Shown here piece after piece: positions 11,284 to 22,646 of a DNA stretch of 64,000 nucleotides (within the stretch, counting starts at the first letter, position 1; every line of letters begins with the position of its first letter). The DNA comes from Acholoe squamosa (Eukaryota; Annelida; Polychaeta; Phyllodocida; Polynoidae). The stretch covers positions 81,841,959 through 81,905,958 of the forward strand of contig OX439035.1 in the NCBI GenBank assembly GCA_949317995.1, in the 5' to 3' direction. A program made the translations under genes and the position numbers. The notes beneath the pieces are model-generated. The model did no database searches and was not told the origin of the DNA. It saw nothing but the letters and a program-made list of their open reading frames with translations.

Positions 11284-11665
11284 CCTATAGTCAACTTTAG
11301 CAGGTTCCTTTAATCGCAACGGGATACACAAACTCTGAAAATAGGGTAAATTGAACGGGCCGAACGCAATGAGACATACAAGTCCGAATTATGAACCCCC
11401 GCCAGAAAAAAAATTGTTTCAAATCTTGATGTGATGCCCTTTTTAAGGTCAACTTTAGCCAGTTCCTTTGATCGCAACGGGTTGCACAAACTTTGAAAAT
11501 AGGCTAAATCAAATGTGCCAAACGCAATGAGATGTGCTACAAGTCCGAATTATGAACCCCCAACAAAAAAAAATTGATCCGTATTATTAATAGGGTAAAT
11601 CAAAGGTGCCACATGCAATGAGACATACTACAAGTCCAATTATGAATCCCCGCCAAAAAAAAAAT
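11284..11665. repeat. 160-bp satellite, block 4
   Basis: Two diverged units and a fragment (landmarks at 11290 and 11449) resume directly after the LINE's (AAT)n end. The LINE therefore sits between satellite blocks 2 and 4. Confidence 0.85.
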
Positions 11666-11808
11666 TGAGTAAGTACTGACATATATTGACTAAATGCTGA
11701 CAAATAGTGAGTAATTACTGACATATATTGACTAGTTGCTGACAAAGAGTAAGTAATTACTGAAGTATATTGACTAATTTCTGACAAATTATGAGCAATT
11801 ACTGACAT

Positions 11809-11985
11809 GAGTGAGTAATAGATGTTTAACGCCATTTCGACAGCTGAGGTCATATTCATGGATGAGAACTACATTACACAATTTCACAGAGGGATGTGTC
11901 AGTGCCCTCGCATATGTGCACCACACACATCCGAGGGGAAAGGAAAGAGGAGAAATAGACCCTTTTAAGTGAGCTAGGGAAGCCC
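11809..11985 (-). mobile_element. SINE-like element copy 2
   Basis: Same family as 10009-10190, inserted into the 40-bp minisatellite. The 8-bp sequence ACTGACAT lies on both sides (11801-11808 and 11986-11993). It is part of the minisatellite motif, so the duplication is likely but not independent proof. Confidence 0.75.
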
Positions 11986-12162
11986 ACTGACATATCGACT
12001 AATTGCTGACAAATAGTGCATAGGTACTGACATATTTTAATTAACCCTTTAAGGACAGAGCAAAAATTGTTGCCCTGGCCATGGGGACGGCCTCTGAAAA
12101 AAGTATAGTTCCTAGAGGACGAGCCTATTTTCAATTCCTATACTAATCCTATATAACTGGCA

Positions 12163-12242
12163 TCGACTATAGTCGACGCTAGGCCTGCCATGGTGTCGAC
12201 TATAGTCGATGCTAGGCCCTCCATGGTGTCGACTATAGTCGA
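12163..12242. repeat. Three copies of a 14-bp palindrome
   Basis: TCGACTATAGTCGA, a perfect palindrome, occurs at 12163-12176, 12196-12209 and 12229-12242, exactly 33 bp apart, each followed by a GCTAGGC-type stretch. Confidence 0.85.
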
Positions 12243-12620
12243 TGCTAGCCCTCGATGGGTTAATTGCTGACAAATTGTGCATAATTACCTACATATTTTT
12301 ACTAATTGGTGACAAATAGCGACAAAGTACTGACATTCATTGACTGACTGCTGACAAAAAGTGAGTAAATACTGACATACATTGACTAATTGCTGACAAA
12401 TCATATGTAAATACTGACATGTGTAGACTAATTTCTGATATCTAGTGACTAAGTACTGACATATCCTGACTATTTGCTGACAAAGAGTGAGTAATTACTG
12501 ACATATATTGACTATTTCTGATAAATAGTGAATAATTACTGACAAATATTGACTAATTGCTGATAAAGAGTGAGTAATTACTGACGTATATTTACTAATT
12601 TCTGACAAATTGAGAGCAAT

Positions 12621-14515
12621 GGAACATATCTATATTATATTGAACAGAACCAAGATACTGCATAATTTTGCTAATCATGCAAAAAAAAATTTGCAACAAT
12701 GCATTGTAGGATATGGATCTGTGGTAGTTTTTCCCTCCGATCGACCTCGCACTATCGAAAATTTGTTTCGACTGAAATTAAGCGAAATGATTTTGGACTG
12801 GGACAATTTTTTTCTCAAAAACCCCAACTAGGTGTCAGTAGTTCATAATTGCAAGCATATAAATTCTATAAGGGAGCAATGACACTCATCTATATATATG
12901 GAAAAGTATCAAGATACTGCATAATTATGCTAATTATGCAAATAATATGTGCGGTTATGGAATGTTTGGTATCAATCTGGGGTATTTCGTCCCCCTAAAG
13001 GACATGCCCCCCTAAAAAGTTTGTTTCAGAAAAGAATAAGCGAAATAATTTTTTTGACTAGCGGCCTTTTCGGCCTGAGCCGGTCCACCTGCGCCCTACC
13101 TCCAGCCAAAACCTATCTGTTTTAAGTGTCACCGGCGAAAAAGGGCAGGTTTGAGGAAGGAATGGATCGAAATATAGGCTTTTTTGGGACGTGGGGGCAG
13201 ACGCCAGTCCAGGCACTGGCAGAGAGGTCCAAGAACTGGCAGTTTTACAAAATAAATCGTATCTCCCTTAATAATAGGAGTTTCCCATAGTGTGACCTAT
13301 AGATAAAGGGTAGCTCGAGCTGGCGAATGTCATGGCGGTCTTTATTTTTAAATCTGCACAATGGGAACAAAGTTATCGTTAATTTTAGCAATGTTTTGAG
13401 GTTATTAATGATACCATAGGGTTAGATATTGATGTTTTAAGCTATGACATCACAAAATGGCCATAACTTTCCACCAAATCGTCGTAGGAAAAAAATTCAA
13501 ACAGCTATGGACTCCTCTGGAAAATCACCTTTCTATCATAACCCTATTATCGCCCAACGATGTCTCTCAGTCTTCAGGCCATTTTGGCCTTTCCCCAACA
13601 TTTTTGGCCTCTACAGCAATGTTTTGAGGGTATTGATTAAAGAATGATACAGACCTGTTCTCGGACCACCAATCTCGGACCACCAATCTCGGACCACCAA
13701 CAGGGCTGCGCAGTGTCATGATTTGTTCAAATCTAATATTTTCTTTCAATTTCTTGGTACCATGCGGCAAACAAGGACGAGTTGTGACAATAATCTATGT
13801 GTACTGCGTAAATGAAGGAAGATTTCTTTCAAATAACACCACATTTGGGCCAAAAACACTGACATATCGTCACATTGTAAACAAAAGCACTTGCGCTCGT
13901 ACTGCAGCAGTACCAGCGAACATGTGGCTTCTGGGGACGTGCCTAACTGGTTCTAGTGGCTTCTGGCTGTGTTCGTAAACACCTGCATGCCTGGTGGTCT
14001 ACAACTTGTCAAACATGTGACAAAATGAATGAAATCTTGCAGAATTATTCGCATATTTAAAGTGTATTTTGTCACAACTCGTCAGATTTGAATGGGTAAC
14101 TTTATAACACATTGCTGTCCTTAACGGGTTACTGGGTGGCATCATAGAATAATGGTCTGCTTTGAGGATTAACATTGTAATAACGCTCCCCTAATAACAA
14201 AAATGTGGCTTGACATCAATCAGAGCACTGTGCTGTCATTACTGAGTAAGCACTAAAGCATAATGTCGTAAACACAATAATAAAAACCTTACCTTATTGG
14301 GTAAGCATAACAAAATGCTGTCCTTATAGTTTTAACATTATAGAGTAGAGCTGTCCTTAAAGTGTTGACATCATAACATAATACACAAAGTGATGACTTA
14401 AGAAATGTTTAAGGTTGTGCCAGAGGCACAAGTATGATTGAGTTACATAGACTATGGCCATAACTAACCAGAGCTCCACATTAAATCATTGGCCATGGAC
14501 CATTAGGGGGTGTCC
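12621..14515. other. Spacer with old repeats, no gene seen
   Basis: A phrase around AAGATACTGCATAATT and ATGCTAATTATGCAAA occurs twice (about 12650 and 12911). Three copies of CTCGGACCACCAAT lie in tandem at about 13663-13700. From about 14090 to 14400 there is a degenerate 45-60 bp repeat with a core like GCTGTCCTTAAAG..GTTAACAT..ATAACATAAT, which continues on the far side of the LTR element. Confidence 0.5.
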
Positions 14516-14759
14516 CAATGTAAAATTCCTCTACAACGAAGTGCTTGGGACAAGCCAAAAAATTTGTTATAAACGAATTTCGTTGTAACCAAATCATACA
14601 CTTATAAGAGCATTAAGGGCCACATAGCACTTCTCAAAACTTCCAAACCCTTTCTGATGGACAGGGCTCAATAGACTCGTGTTAAGGATCCCTATCCCCC
14701 ATCCCCTAACTCCACCCCCCCCCCCAACCCTGCTAACCCCTTCCTGCCATGGGGGCAGG

Positions 14760-15170
14760 ATGAAGAAGCCCTAGCACACCCTAACTCTCCCCCCCCCCTT
14801 CTCCCCAACCTCCCATACCCCTCATGCCGCCCAGACCTCAATGAGGGCGGATGAAGAAGTCCTATCACACCCTACCCCCCCCAACCTTCCATACCCCTCA
14901 TGCCGCCCAGACCTCAATGGGGGCGGATGAAGAAGTCCTATCACACCCTAACCCCCCCCCCCCCAACCTCCCATACCCCTCATGCTGCCCCCATGGGCGG
15001 ATGAAGAAGTCCTATCACACCATAACCCCCCCCCCCAACCTCCCATACCCCTCATGCCGCCCAGACCTCAATGGGGGTGGATGAAGAAGTCCTATCACAC
15101 CCTAACCCCCCACCCCCCCAACCTCCCATACCCCTCATGCCGCCAAGACCTCAATGGGGTGGATGAAGAA
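14760..15170. repeat. C-rich minisatellite (74-91 bp units)
   Basis: ATGAAGAAGTCCTA recurs at about 14760, 14851, 14927, 15001, 15081 and 15162. Each unit continues ATCACACC, a C-run, CCTCCCATACCCCTCATG and CCGCCCAGACCTCAATG. The units match those of the 84-bp array at 31500-31925. Open frames across it reflect repetition, not coding. Confidence 0.85.
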
Positions 15171-15178
15171 GTCCTATT

Positions 15179-15321
15179 CAGGGATGAAAGTCACAGAGCA
15201 CGAAAATCCCTGAAATGGTCCAATATTCGCCCCAAAAACCTGGGTTTCTATATGAATGTATAGGGCCCTGGAACTTCAAAATCCCTGAAATCAGGGAATT
15301 CCCTGAAGACTTTCATCCCTG
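15179..15321. mobile_element. hAT-like MITE copy 1 (CAGGGATGAAAGTC ends)
   Basis: 143 bp with inverted ends CAGGGATGAAAGTC / GACTTTCATCCCTG and the 6-bp duplication CCTATT on both sides (15173-15178, 15322-15327). Inserted in the last minisatellite unit of element A. Other copies are at 30176, 51603 and 63422. The superfamily is inferred from the CAGGG end and the short duplication. Confidence 0.85.
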
Positions 15322-15554
15322 CCTATTACACCCTACTTCCCACAAAGGTCCTATTTTACCTTTGAAGTCATTGTAAGGCCAGGAAAACTCAGTATATACC
15401 CAAAAGGATTTGTTGTAAACGCTTTCAGGCAAGGTAAAGTTCGCTGTAGAGGGACTTTTTACTATAGAAATGTATAGGATTGAATTGGTAAAATGGGGTT
15501 TGTTTGTTGTAAACAAAAATTTGTAACAGGATTCGCTGTAAAGGAATTTTACTG

Positions 15555-15633
15555 AATTATAAAACACAATGTGTTCCTTAAAGGGTTAATGTTAGTCATA
15601 GCACTGTGTTTATTGAGTTGACATTATGATGCT
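15555..15633. repeat. Remnant of old 45-60 bp repeat, left flank of LTR element
   Basis: TGTTCCTTAAAGGGTTAATG continues the degenerate repeat seen at 14.1-14.4 kb. The final five bases, ATGCT (15629-15633), are the left copy of the LTR element's target duplication. Confidence 0.6.
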
Positions 15634-16056
15634 AGTGTAGGGGTATGGTATTTACACTTTTACGTTCATGTACCCGTGGGACTCAGACCTATGTCTTCGG
15701 GTGTAGTGGGGGAATCCGGATGGCAGGTGGCAGCACCTGCCTCTGGGTTCGTCTCCATTACACCAGGGGGCCTACCACTCGTCCGCCACACGTCACGTGG
15801 CCGGTCTGAGTTTCGCTGGCTTTTCCCCTATATAAGGCTGGTTCTACTCCTATGTTCTCCAGTAGTGGTTTTGCCCACTGCTCAACCAGGTCGTTACCTG
15901 AAAGGGTAACCGAATGCCCTAGTAGCATGTAGTCCTCTGAGGCCGTGATCATATGTAACATAAGCTATGAAATAAAAGCTCAGTTGCCTACCCGGAAACT
16001 TTCTCTCTCTTCGTTATGATTACTTAATCTAACTTAATGAGACGAACCACTACACT
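15634..16056 (+). repeat. 5' LTR
   Basis: 423 bp bounded by the inverted heptamers AGTGTAG and CTACACT. Promoter signals: TCACGTGG (E-box) at about 15793-15800 and TATA box CTATATAAGG at about 15828-15837. The poly(A) signal AATAAA is at 15971-15976, so U3, R and U5 are in the usual order. The open frame 15676-15909 recurs in the 3' LTR and is not a gene. Confidence 0.95.
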
Positions 16057-16073
16057 GGTGCCGTGACCAGTTG
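16056..16073 (+). promoter_or_regulatory. Candidate primer-binding site
   Basis: TGGTGCCGTGACCAGTTG begins at the last base of the LTR. TGG is the complement of the tRNA CCA end, and this is where the minus-strand primer pairs. I cannot name the tRNA. Confidence 0.6.
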
Positions 16074-16097
16074 GTCTTCGGGTAAGCGCAGTCAGAA

Positions 16098-18833
16098 ATG
16101 ACTGAGCTGAGCCCAGTTAGGGGAAATGGCCCAAATCATGAGCTAAATTCCCCGATGGAAGATGGTGAAATCAAGTCACCATCCCAAGGTATGGAGTGGA
16201 GAGATCCACCGGAACACTACCCTGATGGGTTAGCGGATGTAAGAAAGAACTTACACGATGAACTGGAAGAATTTGGAGATTCCTTATTCATGCCAGGAGG
16301 TACTTTGAAACCTGCACCTATGCACAAAAGTACCGCTCAATTTGGTCAACTACCATTTGAGGTACTGAAGCCTAGTGCAGGTATGTTTGAAACTCCATAT
16401 AGTTCTCGAATTAAACACCAAAAATGTGGATTCGAAAAGAACAAAATGGAGGAGCTTGAAGATATGAGAGCTGAATACGAGAAGATCCAAAAGGATCTTG
16501 TTACACTGACTGGAACTCGAGACAGAATTCTGACTGAAAACAAACAGTTGATATCAGAACGTCTTGATTACGATCAGAGTTGTAGACGCCAACAACAACT
16601 GTTATTGGATCAAATGGAGAAGGAAAAACAAGATTTCCAACTCCAGCACAAACAATATCGTGATGCACTATACACGGCGGATCTGGAATACAGAGCCTCG
16701 CGTGATGAGTTGAATAAAACTAAACAAGAGTTAAATTCAACTCAATCGGCCTATGGCAAGTATCAAGAAGAGCTGAAAAAAATAGAATCAGCCTTCAAAG
16801 ATGCACGAAGTACGTATCATAAACAAACCGAAGAGCATGAAAAACTCAGAGGTCAATGGATACGTGAATCCGCAGACTTGACTGCTAAGCAGACAAAAAT
16901 GCTGGATGATTATTCCGAACTGGAAGCTAAAGCTATCCAGATGTCAAAGTATCTAGAGGATACTGGCCGTGCAGTAGGCACTCTTGAACCAGACTTCACT
17001 GTTTCAGGAATTGCCCTAAACACAACGTGTAACCGGATGTACTCTTTGAGGGGCGAAGACGAGGCAACAGAGACAACTGTACCTCGTTGCGAAGAAGTAA
17101 AGAGTCATCAGGTTAGATTCACGGATAATACCTCGAAACCTCTTGGTTTAGGTACGGGAAATGCTGGGGGTGCTTCCACGAGTGGAGTTAAACAAAACCA
17201 CTCAGTAGGAACCTCCACCTTTGACGGCGGATGGCCACAACAGTCACCTTTAGGGGGACCAAATGGCCCGTATGCCCAGTATGGATGGAATCAATCACAA
17301 TCGGGAGCGAATCCGTCTAATGGTAACGCCCGGAATACATCCGGAGGAACAACCGGACGAACATCCGGGAATTCCAGTACAGCTGGAGGGCAATCCGGAT
17401 GCGATCAAGGATCCGGACCTGCAGGAGATAGTTCCAGAAGCAGACCCTCTGCCGGTAGAATTGGTTCCAATAATGGAAATCAGTCTTATGGAACAGGAAG
17501 AAACACTAATAACAATAGTGGTTTCTTTAGTTTTGGTGGAAATGCACAACCCACCAATAATCCAGGGTCAACTCCTCAAGCCGGCGGATACACCTTCTCA
17601 CAGGTGCCTCCATACAGAGCAGGAGGATCAGGGGGTGGAGGAGGACCACCACCCGGTGGCTTTGGAGGTACTTATGGTACGAATCCTCCAAGGAAAAAGA
17701 GACTCAGTCGCCGAGTATCTCTTTCTCCAGGGTTACAAGCACTGCATGATTCCAATGCAGCGATTGCTAACTTAGGTGTTGATTGTTACAATCAAGGTCT
17801 GGACGATACGGAGATCATGGAATGGAGTAGGGGGTTAACCCTTACTGGATCCACGAATCTGGCTCGTAGAGTAGCTAAGATACCTACTCCCTTTAATGCC
17901 AAGAATCCTTGGAAGGAGGAGTATCAAGGCTGCGCAGATGTCTTTAACTGCAATGGATGGGGTGAAGCTCTCCCTTATCTAGTATGCTGGTTAAAGGAAG
18001 GCGATGGTAAAGGAGCCGTGGAACAATGGAGAGATTCCCAAATTGTAGGACTCTCAGCCCATATGAAATATGATGAACTCATAGAGATTGCTTCATATTT
18101 ATATGGAAATATAGTTGGGGAAGATCCTTGGCTGACGTTCACTAAAAGAACGCAGAAACCTAAGGAATCTGCCAAAGTGTTCGGCTTAGAATGTCAACGA
18201 CTGTTGCATAAAGCCAGACCTCAATGGAGATTAGATGATGAATGCTTCCTAGATGAAATGTTTAAACAATTCATCGAAGGATTGCGGAATCAGGAACACA
18301 GGACAGTGGCCTGTGAAGCTTGGAAGAATGATGCCTCTTTGACAGATTTGTTCCAGTCCTTAGATCATTATAATCGTAAGGCCCGGATCTTTGCCGGGAA
18401 GGTACCTCAACGGATGGCAGCAATGATAATCCCGGATGGGATACCCGAAACCGATTCATCCGAATCAGGGGAACCTGACGAAGATGAAAACGTTGGGGTC
18501 GTTTGCCAAGGGAACCCCCGGTACAACCGGAACTGGGGAAAGAAGATGGGTTACGTCAAGGAGAAAGTGATTACCACCAAACCTCCTGTGACTCAACCCG
18601 ATACCAAACCGAACACCGGTCCGTCTTTATCAGAGGACCTGGTTACCAACTTGGTAAAGAAGATCACTGAAAATCTTAGAAGGCCTAGGCCTGATAGGAG
18701 TGTAGTGACGTGCTTTCGATGTCAGGAAACTTGACATTATGCTGCCGAGTGTGAGGCAGATAAGCCAGTTTATAGAAACGCTCGTTACCGGAACAATCCG
18801 AGTATGGAGGACTCAGTGAAGAAGGAAAACTGA
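16098..18833 (+). pseudogene. gag of LTR element (911 codons, one TGA)
   Basis: Capsid/nucleocapsid polyprotein, unusually long. Residues about 110-300 are charged and heptad-like (predicted coiled coil). About 340-560 is Gly/Asn/Ser/Pro-rich and probably disordered. A gag capsid-like domain follows (WGEALPYLVCWLKEGDG, PKESAKVFGLECQRLLHKA). The C-terminus has one zinc knuckle of the CX2CX4HX4C type (CFRC..HYAAEC), but TGA at 18732-18734 replaces the codon before its His, where a Gly is usual. The frame then stays open to TGA at 18831-18833. The protease frame is -1 relative to gag and is open across this stop; GGAAAACTGA there could be a weak slippage site. Confidence 0.9.
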
Positions 18834-20140
18834 GTGGGGGTGTCCATGAAGGCAACCGGATTACCCCCCGAATGAGTGATTGCCATGACTGCCAGCCTAT
18901 CGCCGCTTGCAGTGCTGGTGAGAATCCTCTAGCGATTTCGCCCAGCAGTGAAGCTAAGGGAGCTGATCAGTTCCTTACTCATGAGGCTGGGGAGACTGAT
19001 AGTACACCAGGTGTCAAGAACCGGCAGAAGAACACAGAGGGGAAACCCGATATCAGTCCAGAGGAAGTGGCCAATGAGTTGTCCAGGGTGGGGTGTGCCC
19101 AGCTTCCCCCGGGTCATCCTTGTCTCGAATTTTTGAAGGGATGTGGATTTGACCTTGGTGCTAAGACGGAACTTGCCTACTTAACTTGCCAAGTACGCAA
19201 GTTGTCCTACCTACTTGAAAGGTAGGAGGTGGTATGCAGTTGTATCTGTGAGTGGTAGATCTGCTGAGTTTCTTGTCGATACGGGTGCTAGCCACTCCTG
19301 TATTGCTAAGAGATTCTACGATCTTTTGCCTACGAATCATGAAACTTTCACAACGGAAGGAAATGCTCGTACGGCTGACGGTAGCATGATACAAACGTTT
19401 GGAAGAACATGTATGAGGTTCAGTCTACAGGAGGATAAGGACTTCATCCTTACTCCTACTGTGGCGAACATCGCGGATGATGGTATACTTGGTCTGGATT
19501 TTGCTGCATTATATGGAGCAAGGTTAGATTCCCAGAGGGGAATATTGGAAGTGAGAGACCCGTATCATCTCGAAGTACAATGCCTACTTAGACAAGTGAG
19601 CAGTGTAGCCAGTGTAGCCCAGACTGTTAAGATACCACCAGGCACAGCCTGTGATGTCTTATGTCGAGCGGACAGAAAGTTTTCAGGAAAAACTGGGGTT
19701 GTAGAGCCAGATATGGCAATGTTGTCAAGTATCGGATTGGAATCCGCAGATGTTCTAGTAGCTAACGCTGCTTGGACAGTGGTTCCTATATCCAATACCG
19801 GTAATAAGACTGTCTACGTACAGAAGGATACGATCCTCGGGACGGTTGTCCTCTCTGAACTGGTAGAAGGCTGTGAACATGTTTCGGCACCCGGAGTCCC
19901 TTCCTCATCTGAAAGGAATCCGGAATTAAATACTCTAATAGCCGAAAGCCATGTCGAAAATGATGAACAACGTGAAGCTCTAACTGACTTGCTAGACAAC
20001 TACCGTAAAGCTTTTGCAGCACCGAGTGAACAATTGGGGCGTACCGATAAGGTACTGCATACGATTGACACTGGTGAGAATGAACCTTTTAAGATTCCTT
20101 ATAGAAGACTCCCACTAGCCAAAAAGAGGATAGCTGAGGG
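18834..20140 (+). pseudogene. pol: linker, retropepsin protease and RT N-terminus
   Basis: The -1 frame runs open from the gag end, through ATG 18872, to TAG at 19223-19225. Coding sense then moves one frame over and continues from about 19215. Protease motifs are FLVDTGASHSCIA (active-site DTGA) and the later DGILGLDF, as in aspartic retropepsins. After about 19915 comes the pre-RT linker and the first conserved RT segment (FKIPYRRLPLAKKRIA). It stops abruptly at about 20138, where RT codons are deleted. The fingers and palm are lost, including the YxDD motif. Confidence 0.9.
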
Positions 20141-20922
20141 AAGACATACGAGGAATGCTTGGAAAATTTAGGTATGGTTCTGGAAAGGATCATAGCTAAT
20201 GGATTGAAGCTGAAGCCCAAGAAATGCCATCTTTTTAAAAGATCTATTAATTACTTGGGACGAATAATCTCGAATGAAGGGATTAAAGCCGATCCGGAGA
20301 AACTGGATGCTGTGTCAAATTGGCAGGCACCCACGAATGCGAAAGAAGTTAGATCATTTCTTGGATTCTGTTCCTACTACAGGGACTTTATCCCAGGATA
20401 TTCGAGGGTCGCCTTTCCTATCCAGAGTTTGTCCCACTGGACACCTGGAGTGAGGAGGGAACGATTTCCTTGGGGATCCGAGCAAGACGAGGCCTTTATG
20501 AAAATAAAGGATTTGTTTGCAAGTACACCTGTGTTGAAGTACCCTACGGAGAATGATCATTTCATTCTAGATACTGATGCTAGTAACGAAAGCATAGGAG
20601 CTGCCCTTTCCCAGGTCCAGGATGGGGTTGAAGTTCCTATAGCCTTCGCTAGTAACACGTTGAATAATCTCAAATAAACTATTGTACCACTAAACGTGAG
20701 TTGCTGGCTGTGGTGGTCTATACGAAGAAGTTCAAGCACTTTTTGTGGGGAAGTGATTTCACTCTACGGACTGATCACTCTTCTCTCAGATGGTTATTGA
20801 ACTTCAAGGATGCAGAGGGTATGATAGGTCGCTGGTTGGCACACCTATCCGAATTCGGTCTAAATCACACCCAGATTGAACACCGAGCCGGGGCAAAACA
20901 TTTGAATGCAGATGCTGTCTAG
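20141..20922 (+). pseudogene. pol: RT C-terminus and RNase H
   Basis: It resumes after the deletion in a different frame with the RT thumb/connection (LKPKKCHLFKRSINYLG, FLGFCSYYRDFI). RNase H follows: LDTDASNESIGA (first catalytic Asp), then TAA at 20675-20677 caused by a frameshift, then in another frame KRELLAVV (Glu), TDHSSLRWL (Asp) and EHRAGAKHLNADAV, ended by TAG at 20920-20922. All expected RNase H motifs are visible but not in one frame. Confidence 0.9.
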
Positions 20923-21051
20923 AATCCCGGTGAAGAAATGTGCAAACGCTGAGTGCACTGATTGTGGAGCACACAATGCTGTATTGGCAGGGGTTTGAGT
21001 ACCTTTCGAAACCCAACCGGAACATGTTTTGAATTGGTCCGGAGACCATCC

Positions 21052-22646
21052 AACAGTTCCAGGAGTCTGATGCAGTCACATCACGTTTGATTAAGTTTAT
21101 TAATCAGGGTATCTGTCCTCCAAGACCCGACGTGTCATTGGAGAACAGACAGATGAGACGATTCCTAGCTCAATGGGCCGAGTTAGAAGTCCGGGATGGT
21201 ATTCTATTTCGATGGAAGAACTATTCTAATAGGAAGAAAACCTTGCAAGTTGTCATACCTAGTGCTATGCGACGAGATATTATGTATTTCTGTCACGGGC
21301 ATAGAACTAGTGGACACTTTGGAAAGAAACGGTCTCTAGAACGTCTATCCAGACGATACTATTGGCCTGGCATGAGTACAGATCTCACCCGATGGGTAGA
21401 GACCTGTCCCGAATGCTGTAAGAACAAACCAGGACCCGGGTTAGGCAAACTGCCATTATCCCAGGAACTGTTTGGTGTAAGGTTTGCTAGAGTAGCTGTT
21501 GACATTATTAGTGGGATTCCTCCCACTCCTAGTGGCAACACGTGTATGATGGTCGTGTCAGATTATTAAACCAAGTACACCGGAGTGTTTCCTTTACCGG
21601 ATCATAAGGCTGTTACTTGTGCTATGGCCTTTGTAAAAGGGTGGGTGTTGCACCTAGGTGTCCCACTCAAGTTACATAGTGACCAGGGCAGAGAATTTGA
21701 GTCTAGTCTGTGGCAAGAGATGTGTAATTGTCTGGCAATTTGCAAGACAAGAACTAATCCCTATAGACCACAGAGTGATGGACAACTGGAGAGATTCAAT
21801 AGGACTCTGATCCAAGTATTGAAGTCTCTAGTAAATGAGCAAATGGACGATTGGGATGAACAGTGTGAATTCGTGGTACATGCTTATAATGGCACTGTAC
21901 ACTCGAGCACAAACTGTTCTCCTAATCTCCTTGTTTTTGGAGAGGATTTGATTATGCCAGCAGATTTGGTGTTTGGCGTAATAAGAATGAATCCGGAAGC
22001 CCCTTGCCAGGTGATGTTTGTGGAATCTCTACTAGATAATTTCAAACAAGCTTATGAGAGGGTTAGAGATGAGTTGCAGAAAACTGCACGTTGGCAGAAA
22101 GTTGGCTATGACACAGGCCTAAAAGCTAGATTTTTTAATCTAGGGGATAGAGTTTTGCGTCTACACCAACCTCTGGCCAACCTGAAATTAGCCAGCAATT
22201 GGGATGGACCTTTCACTATAACTCAGGTTATTAGTGACTGCACAGTGATTATTAAATCACAGCTTGGTAAATGTTACAAGTCAAATGTAGCGAGACTACA
22301 CCCATGGAGGGGGAGGGATACCTCCACCGAAATGTACGGCGATGGTCTATTGGAAGTAATGGAACAAAGTCGTGTTAAGCAACTCAAAGTGGTACCGACC
22401 CGAAAGCGAGGACCCGGGCGGCCACGGAAGGTTGCAGACCCGAAGAGGGTGGTGCCCCCTGTCGTAACATCCGGAAAACAGGGGAAGATACAAAAAGTCT
22501 CGGCAGGTGCAGGTAAAAATAAGAGGAAAGGTCTTTCTAAGGCTAAGGAGACCTTGGAGAAGGCTCTTATGGATACCAGGTCAATAAAAGAGGCCTCAAA
22601 ACCTCTTAGACGCAGTCCAAGGTTGCTCAAGACTGCAGTAACTTAG
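21052..22646 (+). pseudogene. pol: integrase with C-terminal AT-hook
   Basis: Inserts the element's DNA into the chromosome. The N-terminal zinc module has the H..H..CPEC pattern (HGHRTSGHFG, ETCPECC). The core has the catalytic triad: VDIISG, HSDQGREFES and SDGQLERFNRT. TAA at 21567-21569 interrupts the core in frame, between the first two Asp residues. The C-terminal GPY/F-type module (NLGDRVLRL, WDGPFTITQV) precedes a basic tail with KRGPGRPRK, an AT-hook, and a Lys/Arg-rich end. No chromodomain is present. A short Cys-rich spacer (CANAECTDCG) lies just upstream, after RNase H. Confidence 0.92.

Larger units (their letters stand above)
11666..12620. repeat. Minisatellite, about 40-bp unit (ACTGACATATATTGACTAAT)
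   Basis: Irregular repeats of GTGAGTAATTACTGACATA followed by TTGACTAATTGCTGACAAA run through the block. They are interrupted by a SINE-like copy (11809-11985) and by the palindrome cluster at 12163-12242. Unit length varies and identity is moderate, so this is an old array. Confidence 0.75.
14519..15554. mobile_element. Tc1/mariner-like non-autonomous element A
   Basis: The left end TGTAAAATTCCTCTACAACG and the right end (reverse complement CAGTAAAATTCCTTTACAGC) form imperfect inverted repeats. The adjoining GAAGTGCTTGGGACAAGC is shared with element B at 31386-32157. The interior carries a C-rich minisatellite and a nested hAT-like MITE. The terminal bases of the left end are diverged, so its TA duplication is not clear here. 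No transposase is encoded. Confidence 0.7.

Noticed and set aside
11666..12620. CRISPR-like direct repeats
   Set aside because: Repeat and spacer lengths are irregular, spacers are themselves repeated and the setting is eukaryotic; it is a minisatellite.
14851..15263. Pro/His-rich open frames
   Set aside because: They are translations of the C-rich minisatellite and of a nested MITE.
15638..16052. LTR borders drawn as TG..CA
   Set aside because: Both LTRs agree further out, and the outer inverted heptamers AGTGTAG/CTACACT leave near-matching 5-bp flanks; the TG..CA borders leave none.
17263..17775. 170-codon open frame within gag
   Set aside because: It is an out-of-frame shadow of the Gly/Asn-rich part of gag.
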